Below, piece after piece: positions 26,665 to 37,200 of a DNA stretch of 64,000 nucleotides. The DNA is from an uncultured bacterium (GTDB lineage: Bacteria > Myxococcota_A > Bradymonadia > UBA7976 > VGTA01): positions 338,493-402,492 of the forward strand of contig CALSSE010000003.1 of the NCBI GenBank assembly GCA_943788935.1, given 5' to 3'. Positions within the stretch are counted from its first letter, which is position 1. Each line of letters begins with the position of its first letter. A model generated the notes under the pieces. That model searched no databases and had not been told where the DNA came from. It worked only from the letters and a program-made list of their open reading frames with translations. Made by a program: the position numbers and the translations under genes.

Positions 26665-28809
26665 TCAACGAATCATAAGCCAAGCATACGGATTTAAGAC
26701 GCCTAAGAGCCATCTCCCTCGAGATTGATGAGCATAGGCTCGACGAACCGCTCGAGCGCATATTGTCACCTCTTGGGCTCGCACCTCACGTCTCTCTGGG
26801 TGGCCGAGAGCCCAGCGGAGATGAGCCGCTGTCAGCTCATTAATACCGGGCGCTCTCTCTTGAAGTCGCTGAGCGTACTCTTCACGACTCTCCCCGCTCA
26901 AGCGACGCAGACCAGAACCTGCTAAGCGATCGAGGACCACCATGTAGTCCAATTTCCCTCTCAACTCTAGCGGCGCGAGGCGCAGTCTGATCACTCGCCA
27001 AAAACCGATGACATAACCGAGCAAGATAATAATGCACAGGAGATACAGCGTGCCAAAGCCTAAGTCTCTCCACGGAAAAGGTGACCCACGCTTTAAGCCT
27101 CTATCGAGTTGTTTTCGAGCCATCTCCCCAAACAAGCTCTCTAGAGATTGTGATACGGATTGGGCCTCCGGTTCGTCTGACTGCTCAGGATAGACATCAA
27201 AGGTGACCCAACCGACCCCATCAATGTGAATCTCGGGCCATGCGTGGGCTCGATCTCCGGTGATTAAAACCGCCGAACTATTTGATCGGGTACGGGCGTC
27301 CACAGCGTATCCTAGCGCTACTCTTGCGGCAATTCCCTGACTTCGTAATAGATGAACCGCCGAATGGGCGAAGTGAACACAATATCCTCGGAGGTCACCA
27401 AATAAGAAAGAGGCGGCTGGGTCGGTCGAAGAACGATGCTTCACTTTAAGAGTGTAATACCCTTCACGCTCTAAATATCGCTTAATCGCGATCGCTCGTT
27501 GAATAGGGTCGGCGGCGAGTCGCGAGGGCAGGTCACGGACGATCTCTTCAGCGAGTGTTTGATATCGTGGGTCATCGAAATGAGTATCTAAATAATATCG
27601 ACGCTTCTCACTTGACCACTCTTCAGGAATAGAGAGGCGACCTACATATCGTTTGAGGGGGACTGCAGGGACTAAAGAGTTGACTGAATAGGCCTCCACA
27701 AACCGTTGGGGCGCTGGGTTCTCTAGCGGCTTAATCACGCTAGCATGAGTCAACGCAGGAGGGGTTGGGTGTTCATCGATGAGATACATCGAAGTAGAGA
27801 CCTGTAGATGATTCTCAACACTCTGACTTAAAGCAGCCTGCTCACCTTTCTCACTAGGGAACTGGGTGATAACGTCTTGATCGAAACGTTTAGCGCTGTT
27901 AGCGACGAGCTTGACCCCATCAAAAGAGGAGAGTGTTTGCTGTCTAAAATATAAAACACCATATTCAGGATTATAATCATCATGAAAAACCGCGACAGCG
28001 ACAGGTGTCGGAGGTCTGTTCTGAGGAGAGTTTTGGTCGGAATTACCATCACCTCCCCCACCACTTCCCCCTTTGTTATCTCGTTTATCTTTACTCGCTC
28101 CTCCTCCAAGAGTGAGGGGTTTAATCGCTTTAGCTTTGTGTCCTAGATTGCCAAACCCATAGAGAGCGCCGAGAATGAGGGCGATAATCGCAGCGGCCCA
28201 CAATAGATGAAGTGATCTCCTCACTCGAGAGAAGACCAGTAAGGCGACCGCTACTAAGCCTACACCAAACACCGTCAGCCACCATTGGACACTGTGTTGC
28301 CCGTTAATGATGACCCAGTCTGAGAAAAAACGAGGCTCATGGACTTGCCCTGAACGGTGAGTCGAGAAGAGTTGAACCACTGCATAACAGATCACCGATG
28401 CTTCTATAGCGCTTCCGAAACGGCTCCGACGACCCCATACTCGCAATAAAAATACGCTCGAAAACGTCAAGAATCCAAATAAGACTGCCTCTGAACTCCT
28501 GAGCATTAAAGGCGCGCTTAAGAGATAACCCCACCCACTCCAGCTATCGATCATGACGCTGAGAAGATATCCTCCGAGGCCACTCGCTGCTCCCAAGGTC
28601 AACACTCCACGACGACTAAGTTTCGGTTCTAAACTCTGAACCGAAAAGAGCGCCATCAAACCAAGACTCAGGGCGCTTCCCAAGGACCAAGGAGAGATAA
28701 AGAGGGTAAGATAACAAGCGATCGCTCCTAAATAGAGCGCTCCTTTAATCACAGAGAGAGTGAATGGCTCATGGGGGAGCGTGAGTCTACTTCGATCAGA
28801 CTGAGTCAT
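26665..28809 (-). CDS. TgpA-like transglutaminase-core membrane protein
   Basis: A 714-residue membrane protein. Six or so membrane helices fill residues 15-225 (DUF3488-type), followed by a Gly/Asn-rich linker and a periplasmic transglutaminase-like core. The catalytic triad is visible: Cys in RGYCVHFAHSAV (about residue 474), His in RAHAWPEI (about 523) and Asp in VTFDVYP (about 537). A last membrane helix (about 585-610) leads to a DUF4129-like cytoplasmic tail with RLSGESREEYAQRL. Known relatives act on cell-surface proteins or peptides. It precedes the MoxR gene in the same direction. Confidence 0.9.
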   Translation of the reverse strand: MTQSDRSRLTLPHEPFTLSVIKGALYLGAIACYLTLFISPWSLGSALSLGLMALFSVQSLEPKLSRRGVLTLGAASGLGGYLLSVMIDSWSGWGYLLSAPLMLRSSEAVLFGFLTFSSVFLLRVWGRRSRFGSAIEASVICYAVVQLFSTHRSGQVHEPRFFSDWVIINGQHSVQWWLTVFGVGLVAVALLVFSRVRRSLHLLWAAAIIALILGALYGFGNLGHKAKAIKPLTLGGGASKDKRDNKGGSGGGGDGNSDQNSPQNRPPTPVAVAVFHDDYNPEYGVLYFRQQTLSSFDGVKLVANSAKRFDQDVITQFPSEKGEQAALSQSVENHLQVSTSMYLIDEHPTPPALTHASVIKPLENPAPQRFVEAYSVNSLVPAVPLKRYVGRLSIPEEWSSEKRRYYLDTHFDDPRYQTLAEEIVRDLPSRLAADPIQRAIAIKRYLEREGYYTLKVKHRSSTDPAASFLFGDLRGYCVHFAHSAVHLLRSQGIAARVALGYAVDARTRSNSSAVLITGDRAHAWPEIHIDGVGWVTFDVYPEQSDEPEAQSVSQSLESLFGEMARKQLDRGLKRGSPFPWRDLGFGTLYLLCIIILLGYVIGFWRVIRLRLAPLELRGKLDYMVVLDRLAGSGLRRLSGESREEYAQRLQERAPGINELTAAHLRWALGHPERREVRAQEVTICARAVRRAYAHQSRGRWLLGVLNPYAWLMIR

Positions 28810-28850
28810 TTATCTACTCTCTTATCGGTGTATATATCCAAGTTTATAAA

Positions 28851-30566
28851 CTATCCCCGCAGAGCATGACTGATCAACCGCACAAGGTTCATAATTTTTG
28901 GTTTATGAGTCATCGATACCAATTCTCTCGCGAGCTCTACCGATCTCTTATGGGTTACAAACCAAGGAGGATGAGGCCACACCTTGAATGGACCGGAAAT
29001 GACGGTCTTCTCTACGTCTTCAAGTAAAAATGTATTGTGTACTACTCCTACACCACTCTGAATATCATCGCGAGTATGACCAGGATAGGCCCCCCAAGTC
29101 GTACTCCCTAATCCATAGCTTAAGGCCGGCCAATGATTGATGCAAATGCTGCCATAGCGAAGCTCATCCACCGCCTTCTCTAAAGCGTCTTTACTCGCTT
29201 TCTCTGTACGTGGGTCAATGATAATCGTGGCGTTCAGGGTTCCCCACAAAACATCATTCGCGAATTGAGTGGCGGTCTTCAGAAAGCTCTGAGCATCTGA
29301 GGCCTCTAGATTCGTGGTAGCGGCCATGGCGCAAAAAGCCTCTTCCTTAAAACAGAGATGATCTATCTCCTCAGGGTCAACATCTACGACTAAACCAATG
29401 GGAAGAGCACCTTCTACACGCTCAAGTGATCTCGTTTTGATCGCTTCGGCTCCATCATGAGAATTAATAAAACGTTGGTAGCGATCGGCGGCCCCAGGGT
29501 AATAAGAAGGCCGAGCCTCAAGCGAAGAGAGAACCTCACGGATAGCATCAAGTAATGCTCGTCGCTGTGGCCACCCCTTTTGCATGACTAATACTCGAGC
29601 AGCGTTACAGTTAAAACCTACATTATTATACATCATGGTGGCGATATTGGCCGCCTGAAACTTAATCTCATCTTGGGTCCATGAACCTGGGACAACGATC
29701 ACTGGGCTGACGTTACCAAGCTCGCTAGTGACTCTTTTATCACAGGCTGGGTCATCGTTTGCTTTGCGCAATGCCCCTTCTTCACCGACACCATAGACGA
29801 TAGCATCATGAGTTTTATCACTGCCGGTGATGTGTATTTCATCAATAAGGTCGTGTTGACAAAGATATTTCCCCTCGCTCGCTCCTCCCATAGTGAGGCG
29901 GACATAGCCCTCCTCGATCAGAGGCTTCAATATCTCTCGATAATGAGGCTCAAGATACTCATTCACAGGGTTAAATTTTAGGAGACAGACTTGTGCCTCC
30001 ACGTAAAGTTTATGAATGACATCGAGGAGACCAATACTTGGTACATTCCCTGCTCCGAGTACTAAAGCGACTTTACCTTTTGCTGGTGGCTCTTTGTATA
30101 CGAGAGCGCAACGTTCTCGCCACTCATCGCCCTTGATATGAGCTTGTAAACGAACCTCTCCAGTAAATCCGGAAACGAGTAAGTGATCTATCCACCTCTT
30201 GGGAAGTACCTTAATGGCGATTTGGCCGCTAGGAAGAGTACGCGCATCTCTTTTTCCAATACCGGTATGGCCATGTTCTAGAAGAGACTCTAAGGCCTCA
30301 ACGAGGGTACCGATGACTCGTCCATTCGCGAAGGGACCGCCGAGCCAATCTTCACTTGCTAACCTCGAATCATTCGAGAGCCCCTTAGCGGCTAAGGCAT
30401 CGGAGACTTGTGCTTCTGCAGTATCGACTACCCCTTGATGAACCTCCCTCAGTAAAGCTATTTTCTGATCAAGTGGCAGGGTAATCCATCTATTTTCATT
30501 AGACTTTAGGATCTCTAGCGACTGATCAATCTCAGTATATGTGGATGACGGAATGGCTTGGTTCAT
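28851..30566 (-). CDS. aldehyde dehydrogenase family protein
   Basis: A 571-residue NAD(P)-dependent aldehyde dehydrogenase fold, longer than the usual 480-500 because of an N-terminal helical part. The cofactor segment HITGSDKTHDAIVYG is followed by ELGNVSPVIVV with the general-base Glu282 and GFNCNAARVLV with the nucleophile Cys320, so it should be active. It differs from classic enzymes in the segment around Cys (NCNAAR rather than GQxC). The preferred substrate cannot be read from sequence. It stands alone, with 41 bases to the transglutaminase gene downstream and a 360-base gap upstream. Confidence 0.88.
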   Translation of the reverse strand: MNQAIPSSTYTEIDQSLEILKSNENRWITLPLDQKIALLREVHQGVVDTAEAQVSDALAAKGLSNDSRLASEDWLGGPFANGRVIGTLVEALESLLEHGHTGIGKRDARTLPSGQIAIKVLPKRWIDHLLVSGFTGEVRLQAHIKGDEWRERCALVYKEPPAKGKVALVLGAGNVPSIGLLDVIHKLYVEAQVCLLKFNPVNEYLEPHYREILKPLIEEGYVRLTMGGASEGKYLCQHDLIDEIHITGSDKTHDAIVYGVGEEGALRKANDDPACDKRVTSELGNVSPVIVVPGSWTQDEIKFQAANIATMMYNNVGFNCNAARVLVMQKGWPQRRALLDAIREVLSSLEARPSYYPGAADRYQRFINSHDGAEAIKTRSLERVEGALPIGLVVDVDPEEIDHLCFKEEAFCAMAATTNLEASDAQSFLKTATQFANDVLWGTLNATIIIDPRTEKASKDALEKAVDELRYGSICINHWPALSYGLGSTTWGAYPGHTRDDIQSGVGVVHNTFLLEDVEKTVISGPFKVWPHPPWFVTHKRSVELARELVSMTHKPKIMNLVRLISHALRG

Positions 30567-30642
30567 AGGTTATCAACTTAAGTTTTAATTACGGGTAAGA
30601 TCAAAACGAATCACTAGATATCTCGGACGATCAGCGCTCTCT

Positions 30643-30687
30643 ACTAAGTCTCTCTCTACTAAGTCTCTCTCTACTAAGTCTCTCTCT
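30643..30687 (+). repeat. 15-base tandem repeat, three exact units, intergenic
   Basis: Three exact copies of actaagtctctctct, with part of a further unit on either side, between the starts of the divergent aldehyde dehydrogenase and channel genes. It could space promoter elements. Confidence 0.9.
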
Positions 30688-30881
30688 ATCAAAACTCTTT
30701 TCGCTAAAGGGTAGCAGAGTAATGAACTTAGAAACAGATGCCTCTCTTCCATAACTTAAGGAGACTTATCTCTCTATCAGGGAAGATCTCTTGAGATGAG
30801 CGGTTCTTGAGGATAAGCTCAAGTGATTCTATGTTCGATCATCCAATAGTTAAAGTGATTATAAAAAAAGTCTTCATCTCG

Positions 30882-30887
30882 TATAAT
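30882..30887 (+). promoter_or_regulatory. possible -10 box of the channel gene
   Basis: A perfect TATAAT, 40 bases before the ATG at 30927. The -35 at the right distance is poor (TTATAA at 30859-30864, 17-base spacer). Confidence 0.3.
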
Positions 30888-30926
30888 CCTAAGCTCACTA
30901 TATTGTTGTTAATCAAGAGGTAAGTG

Positions 30927-32288
30927 ATGTCTGAAGAAAACTCTCTCATCGTCGATAATCCTGAGGTAGGCATAACGCCAAACAACTTAGATCACTCTGC
31001 CTCATCGAGATCCTCCGGTGTTAAGCTAGATGGGAAATTTGAAGCCATCGTCCCCAAGGACTATCCTGAGCTCTCACAAGATGAAGCCCTCTCGTTCATT
31101 CGAGAGGGAAAGATAATAGAGCATTGCTATATACGGCGATTGTCCCTGGGAGCGGACTTTTCAGAGACCATACACATGCGTGGTGTGTATATCCGCCACT
31201 TACAGATGAGCGAAGGAACCTGCCATAAAAATGTGATCTTCAGCGGGTGTCATGTCCGACGTCTGATCATTGAGAGCCGACGGTTTAATGAGTCAGTGAG
31301 CATGAAGCATTGTAAAATTTACTTTATGCATATGAAGAATACTCATCTGCATAAAGGATTTAATGCAGAATCAGCGGAGTTTAGCTCTAAGACAGTTCTA
31401 CAAAACACTATATTTGAAGGCCGAGTACGCTTTTGGGAAGCTACAATGAAAGACTGGTTCACTTTCAGAGAGTGTACCTTTAAGTCAAAAGTTGACCTCC
31501 GCAGCGCGATCTTCGAAGCAGGCTTTACCGCTCCTAGTTGTCTCTTTGAGGGTGACCTTCTCTTCAGAGGTACTCATCTCGCTTTAAAATGGGAAGCGCC
31601 CGATGCTCGTTTCGAAAAACTCATCGACTTTTCCAAATCAAAGCTCAATGATTTTGTCTATCTTGAAGATATAATACAGGGGGATCAGCAACAGTGGGTT
31701 TTTTGGAACACTGTCTCTGAGCGCATTCTAGTGAGACCTGATCAAGTCGAAGGTCGAATTCATAGCGAAGAGAATAAGGACCACTCCAAAGCGATGAGAG
31801 AGTATGCAGTCTTAAAGCGATCTTTCGAATTTGAGAACCAATATAGCTATGAGGATTGGGCCTTTTATCGATTTAAAGTCAATGAGCGACTCGCGCGCTC
31901 TCAACAGTCTTCAACACTCACCGCTAAAGCGTTTAATCTCTGTGATTGGTTCCTACTCGATTGGGGATGTGGATATGGGACTCATCCCATGAGGGCGATC
32001 AGAACTGCGCTGGTGATGATCCTCTTCTTCGCTCTACTCTATACCATCGGTTTTAGCTCTCTTCATCAGCCAGAACAGCTTCCCTTCCCTGACCTTGAGC
32101 CTAACGCCTTACTCAACCGTTTGGGAGTGAGTCTCTTTGTCAGCCTCGCGGCTTTCACTTCAGGGTTTGGCGATTTGAGAGAGGTCGCGATTGGTTGGAT
32201 GAACGCTCCAATTATGATCGAGGCGCTGCTAGGAACACTCATCTGGGGTCTCTTTATTGTTGCCTTCGGCCGTAAAGTCATCCGCTAA
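30927..32288 (+). CDS. pentapeptide-like repeat protein fused to a K+ channel pore
   Basis: A 453-residue protein from ATG 30927 with AAGAGG seven bases upstream. Residues about 70-260 form repeats of the type [FV]..[AC].F.....F....F. (for example KVDLRSAIFEAGFTAPSCLFEGDLLFRG), a right-handed beta-helix related to pentapeptide repeats. The C-terminus is a two-helix ion-channel module: a helix at about 360-378, a pore helix and filter AFTSGFGD (about 408-415), and a last helix (about 428-448) ending ARKVIR-like. TSGFGD matches the T.G[YF]GD filter of K+ channels with a Ser in the second position. Pentapeptide-channel fusions are known in bacteria; the repeat domain probably gates or localises the channel. 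Confidence 0.75.
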   Translation: MSEENSLIVDNPEVGITPNNLDHSASSRSSGVKLDGKFEAIVPKDYPELSQDEALSFIREGKIIEHCYIRRLSLGADFSETIHMRGVYIRHLQMSEGTCHKNVIFSGCHVRRLIIESRRFNESVSMKHCKIYFMHMKNTHLHKGFNAESAEFSSKTVLQNTIFEGRVRFWEATMKDWFTFRECTFKSKVDLRSAIFEAGFTAPSCLFEGDLLFRGTHLALKWEAPDARFEKLIDFSKSKLNDFVYLEDIIQGDQQQWVFWNTVSERILVRPDQVEGRIHSEENKDHSKAMREYAVLKRSFEFENQYSYEDWAFYRFKVNERLARSQQSSTLTAKAFNLCDWFLLDWGCGYGTHPMRAIRTALVMILFFALLYTIGFSSLHQPEQLPFPDLEPNALLNRLGVSLFVSLAAFTSGFGDLREVAIGWMNAPIMIEALLGTLIWGLFIVAFGRKVIR

Positions 32289-32367
32289 TCTTGAATATCT
32301 TGAGCGCTTAAGCCATGACTCAGGTCAGATATACTTTCAAGCTGTGCTTATAGGGAGATCGCACATT

Positions 32368-33438
32368 ATGACTAGACAAGTGATATTGACGAGCGCTCTG
32401 GTGATAGTTTTATGTCTCACTGCTTGTGGAGGAGGGCTACCAAAGAGTACCTCTCAAGGAGAGACTCACTGCCCGCATCAACAGAGCCACCCTCATCATG
32501 ACTTCCTCATTGAAGAGGCAGACGCAAGCTCTATCGCCCTAGCTCGGGAGAGGGCGAGCGCTGAGCTCACTCGCCGCATGAGCGCTGAGCTTCGATCGGA
32601 AGTGAAAGTTCAGACCATCGGGACCGGTCGCCACCAACAAGACTCAGTACAAGAGCGAGTCAGCATCTCCTCTAACTTTCAACACGCCGAGCTGATCCGA
32701 CCCATTAAGCAGTGTGAGCGATGCTCTACCGGCTCTTGTATCAGCGTCGTAGCTATAAATCGGGACGAACTCGCCCGCCGATTGTTACAGACGATCACCC
32801 CAGACCTAAAGAGGCTCTTAGCCGCTGTTCAGGACCTAAAAGCTGAGAGCCCCCTTCTCCGTTTTACCCAATCTTGGTACATCGCTCAAGCTGCAATGAA
32901 ACGGATGGATCCTATACTTAACCAATTAAAACTAATAGAGCGGATCACCAAAGAGTTACAGAGCGCTGAACGTCTTATGAAGAGCGCCACAACAGAACGC
33001 GCTAATCGCGAAGAACGTCTATGGATCGGTATTAATCGACCACAATTCAAAGGTGAAGAAGCACCGATTCAATCCCTCTCTGAAGGTGTAGAAGGGCGGC
33101 TGGTGAAAGCGATCGAGACTTTAGGTCAAAAGCGATGGACCAGCGACACCTGTCCTGATCCACTCAGGGAGTCCGCTGAAGTGATTATGCTCTCCCCTCG
33201 AGGAGCTCTATCATGCTCATTAGGCTTAATAGGCCCCCAATGCCAGCTCAAATTGAGCGTCGAGATGAACCTCTGTCATCATGGTAAGCTCGCTGAAGAA
33301 AACTGGACCGAGATCAAGATCATCGGCGTACATACACGAGAGACGGGCGCCGCCATTAACAAGCTCTTGAAAACCCTCGGACGAGCTGATCTGAGCGGAG
33401 TTTTAAGCAAGTCCTTATCACCCTTTATTATTTTATAG
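32368..33438 (+). CDS. LPP20-like lipoprotein
   Basis: A 356-residue lipoprotein from ATG 32368, chosen because the signal peptide with lipobox LTAC begins there and AGGGAG lies upstream; the longer reading from 32257 would overlap the channel gene. Residues about 50-130 resemble the LPP20/LPP-family domain: an alanine-rich helix with ALARERASAELTRRMSAELRSEVK followed by strands and a C..C....C segment (CERCSTGSC). The remainder is helical with no recognised motif. It lies 79 bases after the channel gene and 13 before the next gene, probably one operon. Confidence 0.65.
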   Translation: MTRQVILTSALVIVLCLTACGGGLPKSTSQGETHCPHQQSHPHHDFLIEEADASSIALARERASAELTRRMSAELRSEVKVQTIGTGRHQQDSVQERVSISSNFQHAELIRPIKQCERCSTGSCISVVAINRDELARRLLQTITPDLKRLLAAVQDLKAESPLLRFTQSWYIAQAAMKRMDPILNQLKLIERITKELQSAERLMKSATTERANREERLWIGINRPQFKGEEAPIQSLSEGVEGRLVKAIETLGQKRWTSDTCPDPLRESAEVIMLSPRGALSCSLGLIGPQCQLKLSVEMNLCHHGKLAEENWTEIKIIGVHTRETGAAINKLLKTLGRADLSGVLSKSLSPFIIL

Positions 33439-33451
33439 CGATCACCCCACT

Positions 33452-34180
33452 ATGCTCCAAGAGACTCAAATGCTTGACTGCTTCACACAACTAAAAGCTC
33501 TGCCAAAAACCACCAGGTGTTTAGCGCTGCTGATCACCTTGGCCTCATCATCATTAGGGTTGTTACCCCCTGCTCACTCTTTACCAGCGAGGAGTACGAC
33601 GGTGGCAGAGAAGGGGATGATGATGGTAGATTCACCTCTTCCATGGGTCTCAGGTTGGAATCTCCAAGGGGCGGCGACCAACGTGATGACGATCCTTCAG
33701 CGACTCGAAGTTCAAAACGCCAAAGGGGCTTACCTCCTGCTGTGTGCGACTTGGTCCTCGGCTTGCGGAGACAGTCTACAAGTGATCCAACAGCAATCAG
33801 GTCGACTTCAAGCTGAAGATATCAATGTCATCGTTGTCTTCTTAGAAGATAACGCGCCCATGAACATTCAACAGTGGGTAGATAAATTAGGTGTCACTTA
33901 CAATACCACGATAAGAATCATAATCGATCGGTATCATAGAAGCGCAATTCGTCTCGGCGCTTATGAAGAACATATTGAAGAGGTCGAGCTCCCCATTACT
34001 CCTCCTATTGGAGAAGAGGCTCTCGCTAAACCACTCACTGAGCGAAAAAAGGTGAAGCGCCTTCGAGTCCCGCTCGGAGTCGTCCTCTCTATGAGCGGCC
34101 GAGTTCTCTCTATTATTACTCAAGAAGGCTCTGATCTTATAGATCATATCACCAAGACGATCCGTTATGCAGGTGAGTGA
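33452..34180 (+). CDS. exported thioredoxin-fold protein
   Basis: A 242-residue protein with a signal peptide (about residues 22-45, ending AHS-LPA). The mature part has a thioredoxin-like start: GAYLLLCATWSSACGDSLQVIQQ, where an active-site pair is replaced by Cys-x6-Cys instead of Cys-x2-Cys, then VIVVFLEDN and a later VPLGVVLSMSGRVLSI strand in the place of the cis-Pro region. Redox activity is doubtful because of the spacing. It follows the LPP20-like gene by 13 bases and converges on the giant FG-GAP gene. Confidence 0.6.
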   Translation: MLQETQMLDCFTQLKALPKTTRCLALLITLASSSLGLLPPAHSLPARSTTVAEKGMMMVDSPLPWVSGWNLQGAATNVMTILQRLEVQNAKGAYLLLCATWSSACGDSLQVIQQQSGRLQAEDINVIVVFLEDNAPMNIQQWVDKLGVTYNTTIRIIIDRYHRSAIRLGAYEEHIEEVELPITPPIGEEALAKPLTERKKVKRLRVPLGVVLSMSGRVLSIITQEGSDLIDHITKTIRYAGE

Positions 34181-34207
34181 ACTCAGGGCGTGATTTAGGG
34201 AGTGATC

Positions 34208-37200
34208 TTAGGGAGTGAAGTGACCCACATATACCGCGCCTCCTTGGTCATATGTACCGCGTCCCCAAATAGATCCTAAACCTATCCATACTTGATCAGC
34301 GACACTGTAGAGCTCACTTACTAACCCAAGCTCACCATAGTTGTCTTGATTCTCTCCTGCGAATACTCCGATTATGTCACCGATTCCAGTAAAGTCGACT
34401 GTATAAAGATAAGCCTCACCTCTCCTCTCTGCTCGGTCTCGCATTCGAGGGGCCGTCGCTAAGATATACCCACCACTTGCGGAGACCGACCAACCAAATT
34501 GGCTCTGATGGCTCGTACCTGCACGCCACCACTCGCCCTCTTCACCTACCATCTCGTCGATATAGTAGTATTGGCGATCTTGGCTAAGAGGGCTCGGAGA
34601 CCAAGCATTAAAAAAGCTAGACCTCAGAACCCAAAAGGCGCCTGGGCGAATTCCATTATAGGTGGCGTTAAACCCACCTACAATGAGATCACTGAGCCCG
34701 TCTCCATCAGCTTCAGTGGTAGCCATACTCATTCCAAATCTTGCGTCGCTATTATTGACAGTTAAGGAGAGAACATGGGGCTCATTATAGCAACCTGCTC
34801 CTCCCCAGCCATAAATGATATGAACCGCTCCTTGTCTGTTCCGATCATCTAGTCGAATCTCCGGCTCTCCAAAAGCGACCTCTCCACACCCATCTCTATT
34901 GAGATCACCAAGAGCGACCACAGATGTACCAAGGTGGTTGTTAGCGTTGGCTCCAATCATCTCCATATCTGGCTGGCAAATTACCTGACGGCTCCCCTCT
35001 GGCGGTGCACTACGACCTCGATAAACAAGCGCTAAGCCCGCATCATTTTTACGAGTCCCATCGGTAGGATCGGCGAAACGAGCACCAATGTAGAGGTCAG
35101 ACTTATTATCATTATTAAAGTCAACATGTCCGGCGATTGTCTCCAAGTTATCATTAGTGACCTGACCAAAGATTACAAAGCTAGGTTCCGCGCTCATCCC
35201 ACCATCAGAGAGCCCTCTAAAAATAAAGATTGAGCCCGAATTATTTTGTCGAGGGGCGCACCCATCAGGGTCAACGATATCATTGGCCGCCAGGTTTGTA
35301 GGACGTTCGTCAGCGCGGGCAGAGATGGCGAAATCATTATACCCATCACCATCAAAGTCGCCAATAAACTTTACCCCTTCACCTACGAGGTCATAACCGC
35401 TCTGACCCACGAACCCATCCACCTCTTGCACTGGGGTCTCTCCAGTAGAGAGCTCATCAATTTCAAAACGAAGGGCACCACCTGCCCTGGTTTGAGGAAC
35501 GCTGAGAGGAGAGAGATAAGGGACGCCCACTAAGATATCTAGTTGACCATCAAGATCATAATCATCAAAGTCCAGCGCTGATCCAAAGCGAGCCCCTCCG
35601 ATTTCGGCGGGATAATCCAGAGCGGTGCTTAAAAACGACTCTACTCCGTCTTCATCGACAGAGAGGGAACCCCAATAAGGACGACCCACTTGAGGTCCTA
35701 ATGTATCATCAAACCCTGCATATCCAGCGACTGCTCCAAGCCCTAAGACCATCACCGACTCACCAAAGTTGTCTGAGTTCTGTAAACCGCTCATTATGTG
35801 TTGAGGTGTCTCTTCATAGCCTTGGAGAGTCTCACTATATATAAATACTTTGAGTGTGCCCACATTCGATGGCTCTCCAGGCTGTTCATCATTGTAGCTC
35901 CCGACCACGAGGTCACCATTTCCATCTCCATTGAAATCACCAACGGCGATGGAGTAGCCAAAATAGTCACTGCTCGAGGTCCCATTTAAAGTCTCAAGAG
36001 CGTCGCTCGTTGTGAGATAACCTGTCGCTGGATCTGCAGAGAGAGTATCCCAACGGTAAATATACACCGCACCTGCGTCATTAACAGGCTCATGACTGCG
36101 AGGCTGGGAAACAAACAGCTCAGCGCTCCCGTCTTGGTCACGATCAGCGATCAAAACTCTCCATCCGAGTCGAGCTTCATTGGCGTCGCTCTCAGTTTCA
36201 GTGATCGCGATCACGGGAGAGGTCGTCAAACCTCCATCGGGGCCGGTAATAGGAGGTTCTCCAAAGGTATCCATTCCTTTGAGAACATGAACTTCACCGG
36301 TATCACGTACATTAGCGGTTCCTCTTGTCGAATAGGAGGAGACGGCTAAATCACAGCGGCCGTCGTTGTCTAGGTCTCCTGCGCTCATAAAGTAGGCAAT
36401 TCGATGTTCCGCTCTAGGACTCCATGAGCTCTCTCCTGTATCCTCATTGAGACCATAACTCTGTCCTTGAATTTCTTGATCTGCTCCATCCAAGAACCCT
36501 CCATCTCGATTGAGATAAACATAGACTACACCACTATTACTAGGTTGACCGCTAATCTCAGAGACCCAAGCGCCAATCGCTAGATCATCACTTCCATCTC
36601 CATTAAAATCACAGATCGCGACCGAAGATCCCGACTGACTACCTCCTCGCTCTCCATACACTACCTTAACAGGCTCTGGACTCACTCCTCCCCCCTCAAC
36701 TCCCTCATAAAGATACACAGCCCCAGTGTCATCTGTCCCTGATCGATCAGCGAGATAAGCACCTACTGCGAGGTCTGTTAACCCATCATTATTCCAATCT
36801 CCATGAGCGAGAGAGCGACCAAACCTAGCCGCTCGCTCTCCTGATGTCAGTCTCTGTAAAAGCGCTTGGTCACTACTCGTGTATATATAAACAGCACCCG
36901 CCTCAGCTGAGTGAATATCTACTTCAGAGACCCCAAAAACGAGCTCATCAATACCATCTCCGTCAATATCGGGCCAAGCCAGCATTCTCGATTCACGATG
37001 ACCCTTCCCAATACGCTCTGCGGTGTATTGAAGGGAACCAAGGATTTGAACTCTAGCCTGACTCTCACTGCCTAAAAAACGATCTCTAGCGATCAGTATG
37101 CCCTCGCCGGTGGCGATCCCACCCAAGGTAACATTGTCAATATTCCCCTCGACAGTTGGCGCTTCCATACCATTGGTCAGAGGTCTCCATTCGAAGTCAA

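Larger units (their letters stand above)
30567..30926. other. intergenic region between divergent ALDH and channel genes
   Basis: A 360-base AT-rich gap. It holds three exact 15-base tandem units (30643-30687) and a TATAAT box (30882-30887) in the right place for transcription of the channel gene. No RNA gene is recognised. Confidence 0.5.

Noticed and set aside
30927..32288. Toxin or quinolone-resistance type pentapeptide protein
   Set aside because: Presence of the two-helix pore module with TSGFGD at the C-terminus makes a channel fusion the better call.
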